Below are positions 22,168-33,888 of a DNA stretch of 64,000 bases, in pieces (the stretch's first letter is position 1; every line of letters starts with the position of its first letter). Location: contig NZ_JAGPNL010000002.1 in NCBI RefSeq assembly GCF_018069565.1, positions 558,001 through 622,000 on the forward strand, read 5' to 3'. Below the pieces are notes generated by a model. It was not told where the DNA came from. It made no database searches and was given only the letters and a program-made list of their open reading frames with translations. Source of the DNA: Streptomyces tagetis (GTDB lineage: Bacteria > Actinomycetota > Actinomycetes > Streptomycetales > Streptomycetaceae). Both the position numbers and the translations under genes were made by a program.

Positions 22168-22950
22168 TCAGGCGTACGGGTCGAAGGGGATGCCCGCGGG
22201 CTTGGCCGTCGCCAGGTGGGAGGCGAAGCTCCCGTCCTTCAGGCCGAAGTTGGCGCTGCCGAAGTCGTACGAGCTGAGCTTCTCGCGCAGTCCGGCCGGA
22301 TAGCCGTCCCAGCCGACCAGGGTCGGGTACTGCCAGGTGCCCCGGTGGTTCTCCGGCGGCTCGTCGCCCGCCGAGGCCAGCCGGAAGCAGTGCGTGCTGA
22401 TGCCGTCCTTGTGGTAGACGATCTTCGGGTGGGTGTCCTCGAAGCGGACCGACGACCGCGGGTGCACCGTGAACGAACCGTGGTTGGAGGTCGAGACGTA
22501 CTCCACCGTGCCGTCCCGCACCCAGACCACGACGTGCTCCCAGTCGTGCCGGTGGCCGCCGAGGGGGATGCCGGGCAGCGCCTGGTCCTTCTCGAAGTAC
22601 AGCCCGTACAGGTAGGCGCACCATCCGTTGTTGCACAGGGCGCGCGAGTAGCCGTTGGTGTTCTCCAGGTCCGGGGCGTCCCGGCAGTTGCCGTTGAGGG
22701 CGCCGGTCGGATTGAGGCCCGGGTTGACGGCGCCGTCCGGCCCGATGGCCGGCGTGGGGTAGCACCCGTCGGTGTCGTAGTCGTAGGCGGGCTGGTAGGT
22801 CCGCTCCTCGGCGGTCGCGTTGCCGGGCAGCGCCGGAGGCGGGGCGGCGAAGGCGGTGGCGGGGAACGCGACGACGAGGGCGAGGGCGCCGAGCGGCGCG
22901 GTGAGCCATCTGCGGATGCGGGGGGCGGGGGTGGTGGTACGCGACGGCAC
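22168..22950 (-). CDS. Secreted NPP1/NLP family protein (necrosis-inducing-like)
   Basis: A 260-residue protein with a Sec-type signal (basic RRWLTAP, then a hydrophobic LGALALVVAFPATAFAA, cleavage near AFA-AP). The mature part carries the NLP heptapeptide GHRHDWE intact (about 132-138), the divalent-cation site of Nep1-like proteins, plus Cys residues at CYPTP, NGNC, CNNGWC and CFRL. NLPs of plant pathogens bind sphingolipids and permeabilise plant membranes; Streptomyces homologues are widespread and mostly untested. GAGGAG precedes the GTG chosen. Confidence 0.9.
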   Translation of the reverse strand: MPSRTTTPAPRIRRWLTAPLGALALVVAFPATAFAAPPPALPGNATAEERTYQPAYDYDTDGCYPTPAIGPDGAVNPGLNPTGALNGNCRDAPDLENTNGYSRALCNNGWCAYLYGLYFEKDQALPGIPLGGHRHDWEHVVVWVRDGTVEYVSTSNHGSFTVHPRSSVRFEDTHPKIVYHKDGISTHCFRLASAGDEPPENHRGTWQYPTLVGWDGYPAGLREKLSSYDFGSANFGLKDGSFASHLATAKPAGIPFDPYA

Positions 22951-23101
22951 TGCGTCTCCTCTTGGACTCCGGTCGCAGCCCAACGGCTGTGGGGGGTAAG
23001 GGAGTCAAGAGTGCCGTCAATTCACCTGCGCGCCAAGGGGATACGGGTGTCTCGACGGTGAACAGCCGTACTGGCGAATGTAGTTGACCGCCCGGACCGG
23101 G

Positions 23102-24082
23102 TCAGACCAGGTCGTCCGGGACGTCGGCCGCGGACTCCTCGGGCGCCAGGTCCGGGCGCAGCCGCAGCCACGAGGGCTGACGCAGCATCCCCTCCCGGGT
23201 ACGGGTGCTGAAGCGGACCTCGCCCACCAGCCGGGGCACCACCCAGCGGGCCCCCGGCACGGCCGGCACCGGGTCGAAGGGGCAGGTGTCGCTCGCGGCG
23301 GTCTCGAGCAGCGCGGCCAGGTCGGTGCGCTCGGCCTCGCTCCAGCCGGTGCCGACCCCGCCGACGTAGCGCAGGCGCCCCGCGGCCCGCTGGCCGACCA
23401 GCACGGCGCCGGGCAGGCCGCCGAGGCGCCCCTTGCCGGGCAGCCAGCCGCCGATCACCACGTCCTCGCTGCGCATGTTGCGGATCTTGATCCACTCCCG
23501 GGAGCGCACCCCCGGCTCGTAGACCGAGTCGAGCCGCTTGCAGACCAGGCCCTCCAGGCCGTTCTCGCGGGTCGCGCGCAGGGCCTCCTCGCCGTGGCCG
23601 ACCACCGCGCCCGGCGTCGACCAGGACGGGCCGTCGAGCGCCAGCTCCTCCAGCCGGCCCCGCCGGCGCGTGTAGCCGAGGGGGAGCAGGGACTCGGCGC
23701 CCAGGTGCATCACGTCGAAGAGCACGAGGTGGACCGGGACCGTCGCCGCCCGGTGCGCGGCGAGCGCGGGGGAGTGGGCGAGGCCCATGCGGGACTGGAG
23801 CAACTGGAAGTCGGCCCGGCCGCGTTCGTCCAGGGCCAGCACCTCGCCGTCCAGGACCGCCGGGGTGGGGCCGAGGGCGGTGCCGAGCGGCGCCAGCTCG
23901 GGGTAGGCGGCCGTGATGTCCTGGCCGGAGCGGGCACGCAGCAGCATCCGTCCGTCGCCGGGCAGGTAGACCACGACGCGCTGGCCGTCCTGCTTGGTCT
24001 CGTAGGCCCAGCGGGCGTCCTGCCGGCGGGGCGGCAGGGAGCCCGCGGTGGCGAGCATGGGCGCGATCAGAGGCAGGTCCAC
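23102..24082 (-). CDS. ATP-dependent DNA ligase (LigC type)
   Basis: A 326-residue ligase: adenylation domain with motif I KQDGQR (the Lys forms ligase-AMP), motif III LFDVMHL, motif IV GLEGLVCKR and motif V WIKIRNMRSEDVVIGGW, then an OB domain ending RFSTRTREGMLRQPSW. It lacks the polymerase and phosphoesterase domains of LigD, so it resembles actinobacterial LigC-like enzymes used in alternative end joining or excision repair. The start is uncertain (GTG here; another GTG 33 bp upstream); neither has a clear ribosome site. A separate LigD-type phosphoesterase gene lies at 38.6 kb. Confidence 0.9.
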   Translation of the reverse strand: MDLPLIAPMLATAGSLPPRRQDARWAYETKQDGQRVVVYLPGDGRMLLRARSGQDITAAYPELAPLGTALGPTPAVLDGEVLALDERGRADFQLLQSRMGLAHSPALAAHRAATVPVHLVLFDVMHLGAESLLPLGYTRRRGRLEELALDGPSWSTPGAVVGHGEEALRATRENGLEGLVCKRLDSVYEPGVRSREWIKIRNMRSEDVVIGGWLPGKGRLGGLPGAVLVGQRAAGRLRYVGGVGTGWSEAERTDLAALLETAASDTCPFDPVPAVPGARWVVPRLVGEVRFSTRTREGMLRQPSWLRLRPDLAPEESAADVPDDLV

Positions 24083-24179
24083 GGGTGAGTTCTCGACGCG
24101 CCCGCGCGCCCTCACGCGTGTCGCCCGCGAGGTTCGCCTGAACGGCGCCGGTCCCGCCCGGGGACCGGCGCCGCCCTCC

Positions 24180-25670
24180 TCAGCGCACCGGGACGGCGTC
24201 GGCCCCGGCCCGGCCGGCCGGCGCGGCGGCCGGCGCCGGGGCGGCCGGGCGGTGCCGCGGTACGAAGGCGGCCAGGGCGAAGGCGAGCAGCGCCGCCCCC
24301 GCCCCGATGGCCAGGACCACCCTGAACGCGTTCTGGGACGGGACGGCGAAGCCGCCGAGGCTCGTGGTCATCTGGGCGAGGATCACGCCCGCGAGGGCGC
24401 TGGAGACCGAGGTGCCGATGGACCGCATCAGGGTGTTGAGGCTGTTGGCCGCGGCGGTCTCGCCGACCGGCACCGCCCCCATGATCAGGGCCGGCATGGC
24501 GCCGTAGGCGAAGCCGATGCCCGCGCTGATGACGCAGGAGGCCAGCACCAGGTGCCACACCTCGGCCATCAGCCAGACGTTCAGCCCGTACCCGGCGGCG
24601 ACGATGAGGGCGCCGGTCATCAGCGACGTCTTCGGGCCCCGGGCCCGGGAGACCATCGCGGACAGCGGCGCGAACGCCATCATCACCAGGCCGGAGGGCG
24701 CCATCACCAGACCGGCGGTCAGCAGCGAGCGGCCCAGACCGTAACCGGTCGCCTCGGGCAACTGGATGAGCTGGGGAAGCACCAGGGACATGGCGAACAT
24801 GGAGAAGCCCATGGCGATGGAGGCCAGGTTGGTGAAGAGCACCTGACGGCGCACGGTGGTGCGCAGGTCCACCAGCGGGTGCGGGGTGCGCAGCTCCCAG
24901 CGGCCCCAGGCCGACAGGACCACCACGGCCACCGCGAACAGGCCGAGCGTGGTCGCGCCGGTCCAGCCCCAGTCGGCGCCCTTGGAGATCGCCAGCAGCA
25001 GGGAGACCAGGCCGACGGCCATGCCGAGCGCGCCCGGCAGGTCGAACCGCCCGCCGCCGCGCACCGCCGACTCGGGCACGCACACCGCCACCAGCGCCAG
25101 CGCGACGGTACCGAGGGCGCCCGAGACCCAGAAGAGCATGTGCCAGTCGAACCGGTCCGCGATGAGCGCGGCGGCGGGCAGGCCGAGGGCGCCGCCGACG
25201 CCGAGCGAGGCGCTCATCAGGGCGGTGGCGCCGGCCAGCCGCTCGGCGGGCAGTTCGTCGCGCATGATGCTGATGCCCAGCGGCACCACCGCGGCCGACA
25301 GCCCCTGGAGGGCCCGGCCGGCGATCATCGGGACCAGGGAGTCGCTCAGCGCGCAGACCACCGAGCCGACGACCAGCACCACCAGGCTGACCAGCAGCAC
25401 GCGCCGCTTGCCGGCCATGTCGCCGAGCCGGCCGGCGACCGGGGTGGCGACGGCCGCGGCCAGCAGCGTCGCCGTCACCGCCCAGACCGCGTCCGAGGCC
25501 GGGGCGTCGAGGAGCTTCGGCAACTCCGGCACGATCGGGATCACCAGCGTCTGCATCAGCGAGACGGTGATCCCGGCCAGCGCCAGCACCGCCACCACGA
25601 CGTTCGGCCGCGACGGGGCGGACGTCTCGGCGGCGGCGGGCCCGTCGGGACCGGCGGGGGGAGAGGGCAT
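24180..25670 (-). CDS. MFS drug transporter (DHA2-like)
   Basis: A 496-residue permease with about 14 membrane spans, beginning VVVAVLALAGITVSLMQTLVIPIVPELP. The loop motif GRLGDMAGKRRVLL is the conserved MFS motif between spans 2 and 3, and GGALGLPAAALIADRFDWHMLFW suits the drug:H+ antiporter DHA2 family. GGAAAGG lies before the ATG. Divergent from a TetR gene, the usual arrangement for a repressor and the exporter it controls. Substrate unknown. Confidence 0.94.
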   Translation of the reverse strand: MPSPPAGPDGPAAAETSAPSRPNVVVAVLALAGITVSLMQTLVIPIVPELPKLLDAPASDAVWAVTATLLAAAVATPVAGRLGDMAGKRRVLLVSLVVLVVGSVVCALSDSLVPMIAGRALQGLSAAVVPLGISIMRDELPAERLAGATALMSASLGVGGALGLPAAALIADRFDWHMLFWVSGALGTVALALVAVCVPESAVRGGGRFDLPGALGMAVGLVSLLLAISKGADWGWTGATTLGLFAVAVVVLSAWGRWELRTPHPLVDLRTTVRRQVLFTNLASIAMGFSMFAMSLVLPQLIQLPEATGYGLGRSLLTAGLVMAPSGLVMMAFAPLSAMVSRARGPKTSLMTGALIVAAGYGLNVWLMAEVWHLVLASCVISAGIGFAYGAMPALIMGAVPVGETAAANSLNTLMRSIGTSVSSALAGVILAQMTTSLGGFAVPSQNAFRVVLAIGAGAALLAFALAAFVPRHRPAAPAPAAAPAGRAGADAVPVR

Positions 25671-25723
25671 GGAGGTGCCTTTCCGGGGAGAGGGGGAGCA
25701 CGGCCGGAGGACGGCATGCTTTA

Positions 25724-25743
25724 AGTCAGTCGCTTGACGTACT
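25724..25743. promoter_or_regulatory. Candidate TetR operator
   Basis: Imperfect 20-bp dyad AGT-N2-GTC-N4-GAC-N2-ACT in the 173-bp divergent region between the MFS gene and tetR. It includes TTGACG, a possible -35 box towards tetR, so binding would affect both genes. Confidence 0.5.
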
Positions 25744-25843
25744 GTACGGGAACGGGGCGGCGCACCTCGCACGGCCCGGGGCGGGTCTTTGGGCGGCCGT
25801 TGCGTAGGCTGCCGCCCACGGGCACGGAAAGGCTGGCGGCGCG

Positions 25844-26530
25844 GTGGCGGGCAGAACGGGCAGGGTGGCACGGGCGGAGCAGGTCGGTGCGACCAGGGAG
25901 GCGATCCTGACCACGGCCGAGCGGCTCTTCGCCGAACACGGGGTGTACGCGGTCTCCAACCGCCAGGTCAGCGAGGCCGCCGGGCAGGGCAACAACGCGG
26001 CGGTCGGCTACCACTTCGGCACCAAGACCGATCTGGTCCGGGCGATCGCCCAGCGGCACTCCGAGCGCATCGAGGCGCTGCGCGCCCGGCAACTGGCCGT
26101 CCTCGGCGGCTCCACGGACGTCCGCGACTGGGTCGACTGCCTGGTCCGGCCGCTCTACGACCACCTCGCCGCGCTCGGCAGCCCCACCTGGTACGCGCGG
26201 TTCTGCGCCCAGGTCACCACCGACCCCGCGCTGCGGCGGATCGTGACGGAGGAGTCGCTGGCCTCCCCGGCCCTGCGGGCGATCCTGGCCGGCCGCGACC
26301 GGTGCATGCCGGAGCTGCCTCCCGAGGTGCGCGCCGAACGCGGCGACATGGCACGGCAGTTGATCGTGCACACGGCGGCGGAGCGCGAGCGGGCCCTCGC
26401 CGGGGGCCGGCCCACCCCGCGGGCCTCCTGGCAGGACGCCGCCGACGGCCTCGTCGACGCGATCGTCGGCATGTGGCTGGCGCCCGTCACACCCCGCGCC
26501 CGGCGCGGCGGCGGTACGGGAGGCGCCTGA
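25844..26530 (+). CDS. TetR family transcriptional regulator
   Basis: A 228-residue regulator. The N-terminal HTH is TREAILTTAERLFAEHGVYAVSNRQVSEAAGQGNNAAVGYHFGTKTDLVRAIAQRH; the C-terminal ligand domain is helical (RDWVDCLVRPLYDHLAALG and on). GTG start, with GGAAAGG further upstream than ideal. It should repress the divergent MFS exporter; the inducer is probably the exported drug. The final residues are Arg/Gly-rich and variable. Confidence 0.92.
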   Translation: MAGRTGRVARAEQVGATREAILTTAERLFAEHGVYAVSNRQVSEAAGQGNNAAVGYHFGTKTDLVRAIAQRHSERIEALRARQLAVLGGSTDVRDWVDCLVRPLYDHLAALGSPTWYARFCAQVTTDPALRRIVTEESLASPALRAILAGRDRCMPELPPEVRAERGDMARQLIVHTAAERERALAGGRPTPRASWQDAADGLVDAIVGMWLAPVTPRARRGGGTGGA

Positions 26531-26558
26531 CGGCGGCGGACGACGGCGGTTGATCGAC

Positions 26559-26577
26559 TTAGGTAAGGCTGCCCTAA
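26559..26577 (+). promoter_or_regulatory. Iron box (DmdR/IdeR-type) and leaderless promoter of fes1
   Basis: TTAGGTAAGGCTGCCCTAA matches 16 of 19 positions of the actinobacterial iron-box consensus TTAGGTTAGGCTAACCTAA. A -10-like TAAGCT (26575-26580) overlaps its right end, exactly six bases before the GTG of the esterase, with TTGATC at 26550-26555 as a possible -35. Iron-loaded DmdR would cover the core promoter. Confidence 0.85.
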
Positions 26578-26586
26578 GCTGGCATC

Positions 26587-27867
26587 GTGGACAGTCTCTC
26601 GATCTCCGTACGCCCCCGGGCCGCGACCCCGCCCGAGGGCACCCCGCACCACCCGCCGCGCCTGCCCCGGCCCGCCCCCGTCCCCCGGCTCGACACGCCC
26701 GCGCACGTCCTGCCCGGACCGGGGGAGACCGAGGAGTTCTGGACCGGCGTCCGCCGCCGCGGCACGCCCCTGGTCGGACCCGACCCGCGGGGCGACGCCG
26801 CGTACCGGGCCGTCACCTTCCTGTGGCGCGGCACCGCCGCCACCCGGGCCGTCGAGGTCGTCCCCAACAAGCTGGGCGACCCCCACGACCCCGCCGTCAA
26901 CCGCATGACGCACCTGCCCGGCACCGACGTCTGGCACTGGACCCTCCGGCTCCGCCACGACTGGCGCGGCACCTACGAACTCCGCGCCGACGAGGGCGAC
27001 GGACCCCGCCCGGACGCGTCCGGCCCCCGGCGCCGGCTCGCCGCCCCGCGCCGCCCCGACCCGTTCAACCCCCGTACGCTGCCGCACCGCTGGGACGCCG
27101 GACCGGTCCCGTACGCCGAACTCCCCGCCGCGCCCCGGGGCACGGACTGGGAGCCGCGCCCCGGTCTCCCGCGCGGCACCGTCACCGAGCACACCCTCTC
27201 CAGCGCCCGGCTCGGCCGCTCGGGCCGCCTCTGGCTCTACCAGCCCCCGGCCGCCGTCCCCCGGCCGGCCGCCCTGCCGGTCCTGATCCTGCTGGACGGC
27301 GAGCACTGGCAGCCCCGGCTCGGCCTCTCCCACCTGCTCGACAACCTCATCGCCGACGGCCGGCTCCCGCCGCTGGCCGCCGTGCTGCCGGAGGCGGTGG
27401 ACGAGGCCACCCGGTGGACGGAGCTGTCCTGCCGGCCCGCCTACGCGGACTTCCTCACCGGCGAACTGCTGCCCTGGGCGGCCCGGCGGCTGCCGCTCAC
27501 CGACGACCCGGCGCGCACCGTGATCGCCGGGCAGAGCCTCGGCGGACTCACCGCCGCCTACGCCGCCGCGCTGGCCCCGGGGCGCTTCGGCAACGTCCTC
27601 GCCCAGTCCGGCTCCTTCTGGTGGCCGGTAGGACCGGACGCCGAGTGGCTGACCCGGACGCTCGGGGCGGGGCCCCGGCTGCCGGTGCGTTTCCGGCTCT
27701 CCTGCGGCGAGCAGGAGTGGGCCGCCCTGCCGTCCGCGCGCCGGTTCCACGACACCCTCGCCGCCCTCGGCCACGACGTCTCGTACCGGGAGTTCGACGG
27801 CGGCCACGACTACCTGTGCTGGCGCACCGAACTCGCCGACGGCCTCGTGGAGTTGCTGGGCGACTGA
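26587..27867 (+). CDS. fes: Enterochelin esterase (Fes family), first copy
   Basis: A 426-residue cytoplasmic hydrolase that should cleave ferric catecholate trilactones to release iron. N-terminal DUF3327-type domain (about 40-160: EEFWTGVRRRGTPLVG, AVTFLWRGTAATRAVEVV, HWTLRLRHDWRGTYEL), then an esterase-D-like alpha/beta hydrolase with VLILLDGEHW, nucleophile elbow VIAGQSLGGLTA and a final DGGHDYLCW His. The GTG lies 10 bases after an iron box and there is no ribosome site, so it is probably leaderless. It converges on the dhbF operon and shares its terminator. A paralogue lies at 33.9-35.3 kb. Confidence 0.92.
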   Translation: MDSLSISVRPRAATPPEGTPHHPPRLPRPAPVPRLDTPAHVLPGPGETEEFWTGVRRRGTPLVGPDPRGDAAYRAVTFLWRGTAATRAVEVVPNKLGDPHDPAVNRMTHLPGTDVWHWTLRLRHDWRGTYELRADEGDGPRPDASGPRRRLAAPRRPDPFNPRTLPHRWDAGPVPYAELPAAPRGTDWEPRPGLPRGTVTEHTLSSARLGRSGRLWLYQPPAAVPRPAALPVLILLDGEHWQPRLGLSHLLDNLIADGRLPPLAAVLPEAVDEATRWTELSCRPAYADFLTGELLPWAARRLPLTDDPARTVIAGQSLGGLTAAYAAALAPGRFGNVLAQSGSFWWPVGPDAEWLTRTLGAGPRLPVRFRLSCGEQEWAALPSARRFHDTLAALGHDVSYREFDGGHDYLCWRTELADGLVELLGD

Positions 27868-27869
27868 CA

Positions 27870-27910
27870 GCCCGGCCCCCTCCGGGGACAGGCCGTGGAG
27901 GGGGCCGGGC
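27870..27910. terminator. Bidirectional terminator, fes1 / dhbF operon
   Basis: GCCCGGCCCCCTCC, 13-base loop, GGAGGGGGCCGGGC: a perfect 14-bp stem between the two convergent genes. Confidence 0.92.
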
Positions 27911-27924
27911 GGGGGCGGGCGGGG

Positions 27925-31784
<3,860 letters not shown>

Positions 31785-31788
<4 letters not shown>

Positions 31789-32012
31789 GCCGCCCCCAGC
31801 AGCGGTGCCCACGCCTCGATGGCCGGGCGCTCCGCGAGGTCGGCGAAGTCCGCGGTGACGGAGTGCTCGCGGCGCCAGCCCTCCAGCAGCGTCATCACCC
31901 GGACCGAGTCGAGGCCGTGGTCGACGAGGTCGTCGTCGACCGCGATGTCCGCCGGGTCCTCGCCGAGGCAGTCGGCGATGTCGGCGCGGATCTGCTCCAC
32001 GGTGAGCGGCAC
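31785..32012 (-). CDS. Free-standing aryl carrier protein
   Basis: A 75-residue carrier protein, MPLTVEQIRADIADCLGEDPADIAVDDDL followed by DHGLDSVRVMTL, where Ser takes the phosphopantetheine arm. It corresponds to the C-terminal ArCP half of EntB/DhbB, which in most bacteria is fused to isochorismatase. Here the isochorismatase gene ends three bases before the GTG start, so the fusion has been split (or was never made). It should carry 2,3-dihydroxybenzoate to DhbF. GGGGAGGG precedes the start. Confidence 0.92.
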
Positions 32013-32015
32013 GCG

Positions 32016-32648
32016 TCAGCCCTCCCCGATCAGCGCGTCGGTGGTGGTGACGGCCGCGCAGCGGCCGGCCGCCCAGCGCAGCGCCATGTCGTGGTCGGCG
32101 CGGGAGAAGTCGGCGACGGCGTCCGCGACGACGAACGCCCGCACGTCCCGCATCCACGCGTCGGCGGCGGTCATCAGCACGCCGATGTGCGCGTACACGC
32201 CGACGACGACGAGCTGGTCGCGGCCGGTGCCGCTCAGCAGCTCCGCCAGGTCGGTGCGGACGAACGCGCTGTACTTCCACTTCGTCAGCAGGGTGTCCCC
32301 GGGCTCGGGCGCCACGGCGTCCGGCACGGCGAGCACGGCGGGGTCGTCGGCGACGCCGGGGCCCCAGAAGTCGAGCTGGAGGCCGCGCTCCTCGGGCGTC
32401 TGGCCGCCGCGCTGGACGGAGTAGACGACCGGTACGCCCCGGCGGCGGTAGGCGGTCAGCAGCCGGGCGGTGTTGGCGAGCATGCCGGTCAGCGGCTCCT
32501 GACCGGCGGGGAAGGCGGACAGGAAGTGCTGCTGGAGGTCGTGGACGAGCAGCACGGCGCGGTCCGGGTCCACGGTCCAGGGCACGCGGTTGGCGGGGAG
32601 TTCGTCCGGCGTGGGGAGCGGATAGGGGGCGATGGCGGGCAGAGCCAT
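32016..32648 (-). CDS. dhbB: Isochorismatase (2,3-dihydro-2,3-dihydroxybenzoate synthase)
   Basis: A 210-residue isochorismatase that hydrolyses isochorismate to 2,3-dihydro-2,3-DHB and pyruvate. It begins MALPAIAPYPLPTPDELPANRVPWTVDPDRAVLLVHDLQQHFL, as in EntB/DhbB, with the catalytic Asp in VHDLQ, the Lys in LLTKWKYSAF and the loop VVVGVYAHIGVLMTAADAWMRDV. It ends where the ArCP domain would begin in EntB. Third main gene of the siderophore operon. A 57-codon proline-rich ORF ends 15 bp upstream. Confidence 0.94.
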   Translation of the reverse strand: MALPAIAPYPLPTPDELPANRVPWTVDPDRAVLLVHDLQQHFLSAFPAGQEPLTGMLANTARLLTAYRRRGVPVVYSVQRGGQTPEERGLQLDFWGPGVADDPAVLAVPDAVAPEPGDTLLTKWKYSAFVRTDLAELLSGTGRDQLVVVGVYAHIGVLMTAADAWMRDVRAFVVADAVADFSRADHDMALRWAAGRCAAVTTTDALIGEG

Positions 32649-32662
32649 GGGGGTGGGGCCTC

Positions 32663-32836
32663 TCAGAGCGTTCGGGACGGCTGCGCGGCGGACCGTGGGG
32701 GTCTCGTGCCGGGGGTGCCGGTGATGCCGGGGCCGCGCGGGTGGGGGGACGGGGCGGGGGACGGGGAGGGCGACGGGGCCGGCGGTGGCGACGTGCGTGG
32801 GGGTGAGGGCGGGGCTGGGGGTACGGCTGGGGTCAT
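32663..32836 (-). CDS. Small proline-rich ORF between dhbA and dhbB
   Basis: A 57-codon frame, ATG start with GGAG eight bases upstream, stop 15 bases before dhbB. About one residue in three is proline, with MTPAVPPAPPSPP at the start; no domain or signal is visible. It fills most of a 239-bp spacer in an otherwise tight operon. It could be an expressed small protein, a translated leader, or a chance frame in C-rich DNA; I lean slightly to the last two. Not recognised. Confidence 0.35.
   Translation of the reverse strand: MTPAVPPAPPSPPRTSPPPAPSPSPSPAPSPHPRGPGITGTPGTRPPRSAAQPSRTL
32741..32780 (+). other. G-tract cluster (possible quadruplex) in dhbA-dhbB spacer
   Basis: At least five runs of three to six G separated by one to three bases on the plus strand, which is the template strand of the operon. 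The pattern fits an intramolecular G-quadruplex. See the second cluster at 33765-33795. Confidence 0.4.
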
Positions 32837-32887
32837 GTCGGTCTCCGGTGGGGGGAGGTGGGCCGCGGCGGCCCCGGGGGCCGGACG

Positions 32888-33670
32888 TCAGGCCCGCAGG
32901 GTGGCGCCGCCGTCGACGTAGAGGTCGTGCATGGTGATGTGCCGGGCGCGGTCGGAGGCGAGGAAGACCACCGCGTCGGCGATGTCCGCCGGGTCGGCGA
33001 TCCGGCCGAGCGGGATGCCGGTGCGGTACGAGGCGAGGTCGCCCTCGATCACCCGCCGCGCCGAGGCCGCCTCCTGTCCCCGCGTCCACAGCGCCCGCTG
33101 CATGTCGGTGAGGGTCGAACCGGGGGAGACGGTGTTGCAGCGCACCCCGTGTCCGGCCACCTCCAGACCGAGGCACTTGGTGAACATCACGGCGGCGGCC
33201 TTCGAGGCGGCGTACGCCGACAGCCCGGCACGGGGCACACCGGCCGCGTTGGAGGCGACGGTGACGATGCTGCCCCGGCCGCGCGCGGTCATCCGGCGCG
33301 CGGCGGCCCGCGAGACGTGGAAGACGCCGGTGGAGTTGACGGCGAAGACGGCCGCCCACTCCTCGTCGGCGAGGTCGACGACGTCCGCGTGGCACAGGAC
33401 ACCGGCCACGTTGACGGCGATGTCCAGCGGGCCGAGGGCGGCCTCGGCCTCCCCCACGACCGCCTCCGCGTCGGCGGCGTCGGTGACGTCCAGCGTCCGG
33501 GCGGTGACCCGGCCCGGGTGCTCGGCGGCGAGCGCGGTGACGCCCTCGGCCGTCCGGTCGGTGGCGACCACGCGGGCGCCCTCCGCCACCAGGGCCGTGA
33601 CGACGGCGGCGCCGATGCCCTGGCCGGCCCCGGTCACGAGGGCGATCCGGCCGTCGAGCCCGGCGCTCAC
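32888..33670 (-). CDS. dhbA: 2,3-dihydro-2,3-dihydroxybenzoate dehydrogenase
   Basis: A 260-residue short-chain dehydrogenase that oxidises 2,3-dihydro-2,3-DHB to 2,3-DHB with NAD. Visible are the Rossmann motif TGAGQGIG, NVAGVL, catalytic Ser in TVASNAAGVPR and the YAASKAA Tyr/Lys pair, then SPGSTLTDMQRALW, typical of EntA/DhbA rather than FabG. The GTG start overlaps the stop of a 25-codon upstream ORF (GTGA). With DhbB it supplies DHB, provided isochorismate is made elsewhere. Confidence 0.92.
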   Translation of the reverse strand: MSAGLDGRIALVTGAGQGIGAAVVTALVAEGARVVATDRTAEGVTALAAEHPGRVTARTLDVTDAADAEAVVGEAEAALGPLDIAVNVAGVLCHADVVDLADEEWAAVFAVNSTGVFHVSRAAARRMTARGRGSIVTVASNAAGVPRAGLSAYAASKAAAVMFTKCLGLEVAGHGVRCNTVSPGSTLTDMQRALWTRGQEAASARRVIEGDLASYRTGIPLGRIADPADIADAVVFLASDRARHITMHDLYVDGGATLRA

Positions 33671-33744
33671 GGGGCCGGCGCCTTGGTCACGTCGTCCGGG
33701 ACGGTCCGGGCGGCCGGCGGTCGGGGGGCACGTACGCGCGACAT
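33667..33744 (-). CDS. 25-codon leader ORF coupled to dhbA
   Basis: ATG with AAGGAG at good distance, ending in a TGA that overlaps the dhbA GTG. The peptide is basic and proline-containing (MSRVRAPRPPAARTVPDD and on). dhbA itself has no ribosome site of its own just upstream, so its translation likely depends on this ORF. Not recognised as a known family. Confidence 0.5.
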   Translation of the reverse strand: MSRVRAPRPPAARTVPDDVTKAPAP

Positions 33745-33764
33745 GCGGTGGGGCTCCTTGGTGC

Positions 33765-33795
33765 GGGAGGGACGGGGATGCGGGGGGAAGGGGGA
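33765..33795 (+). other. G-tract cluster (possible quadruplex) in fes2-dhbA spacer
   Basis: GGGAGGGACGGGGATGCGGG followed by further G runs: at least five tracts of three or more G with short loops, on the template strand of the operon, just upstream of the coupled leader ORF. Confidence 0.4.
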
Positions 33796-33888
33796 CATGG
33801 GCATGCGGGAGGACGGGGGCAGGGGCAGGGGCCGGGACAGGGCATGGGGGTGCCCCGGGCCGGTCCGGCGGGTGTGGGGGTACGGCCG

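Noticed and set aside
26559..26577. Iron box read as a Zur or NikR site
   Set aside because: Sequence and context (enterochelin esterase, siderophore operon) fit the DmdR/IdeR consensus much better.
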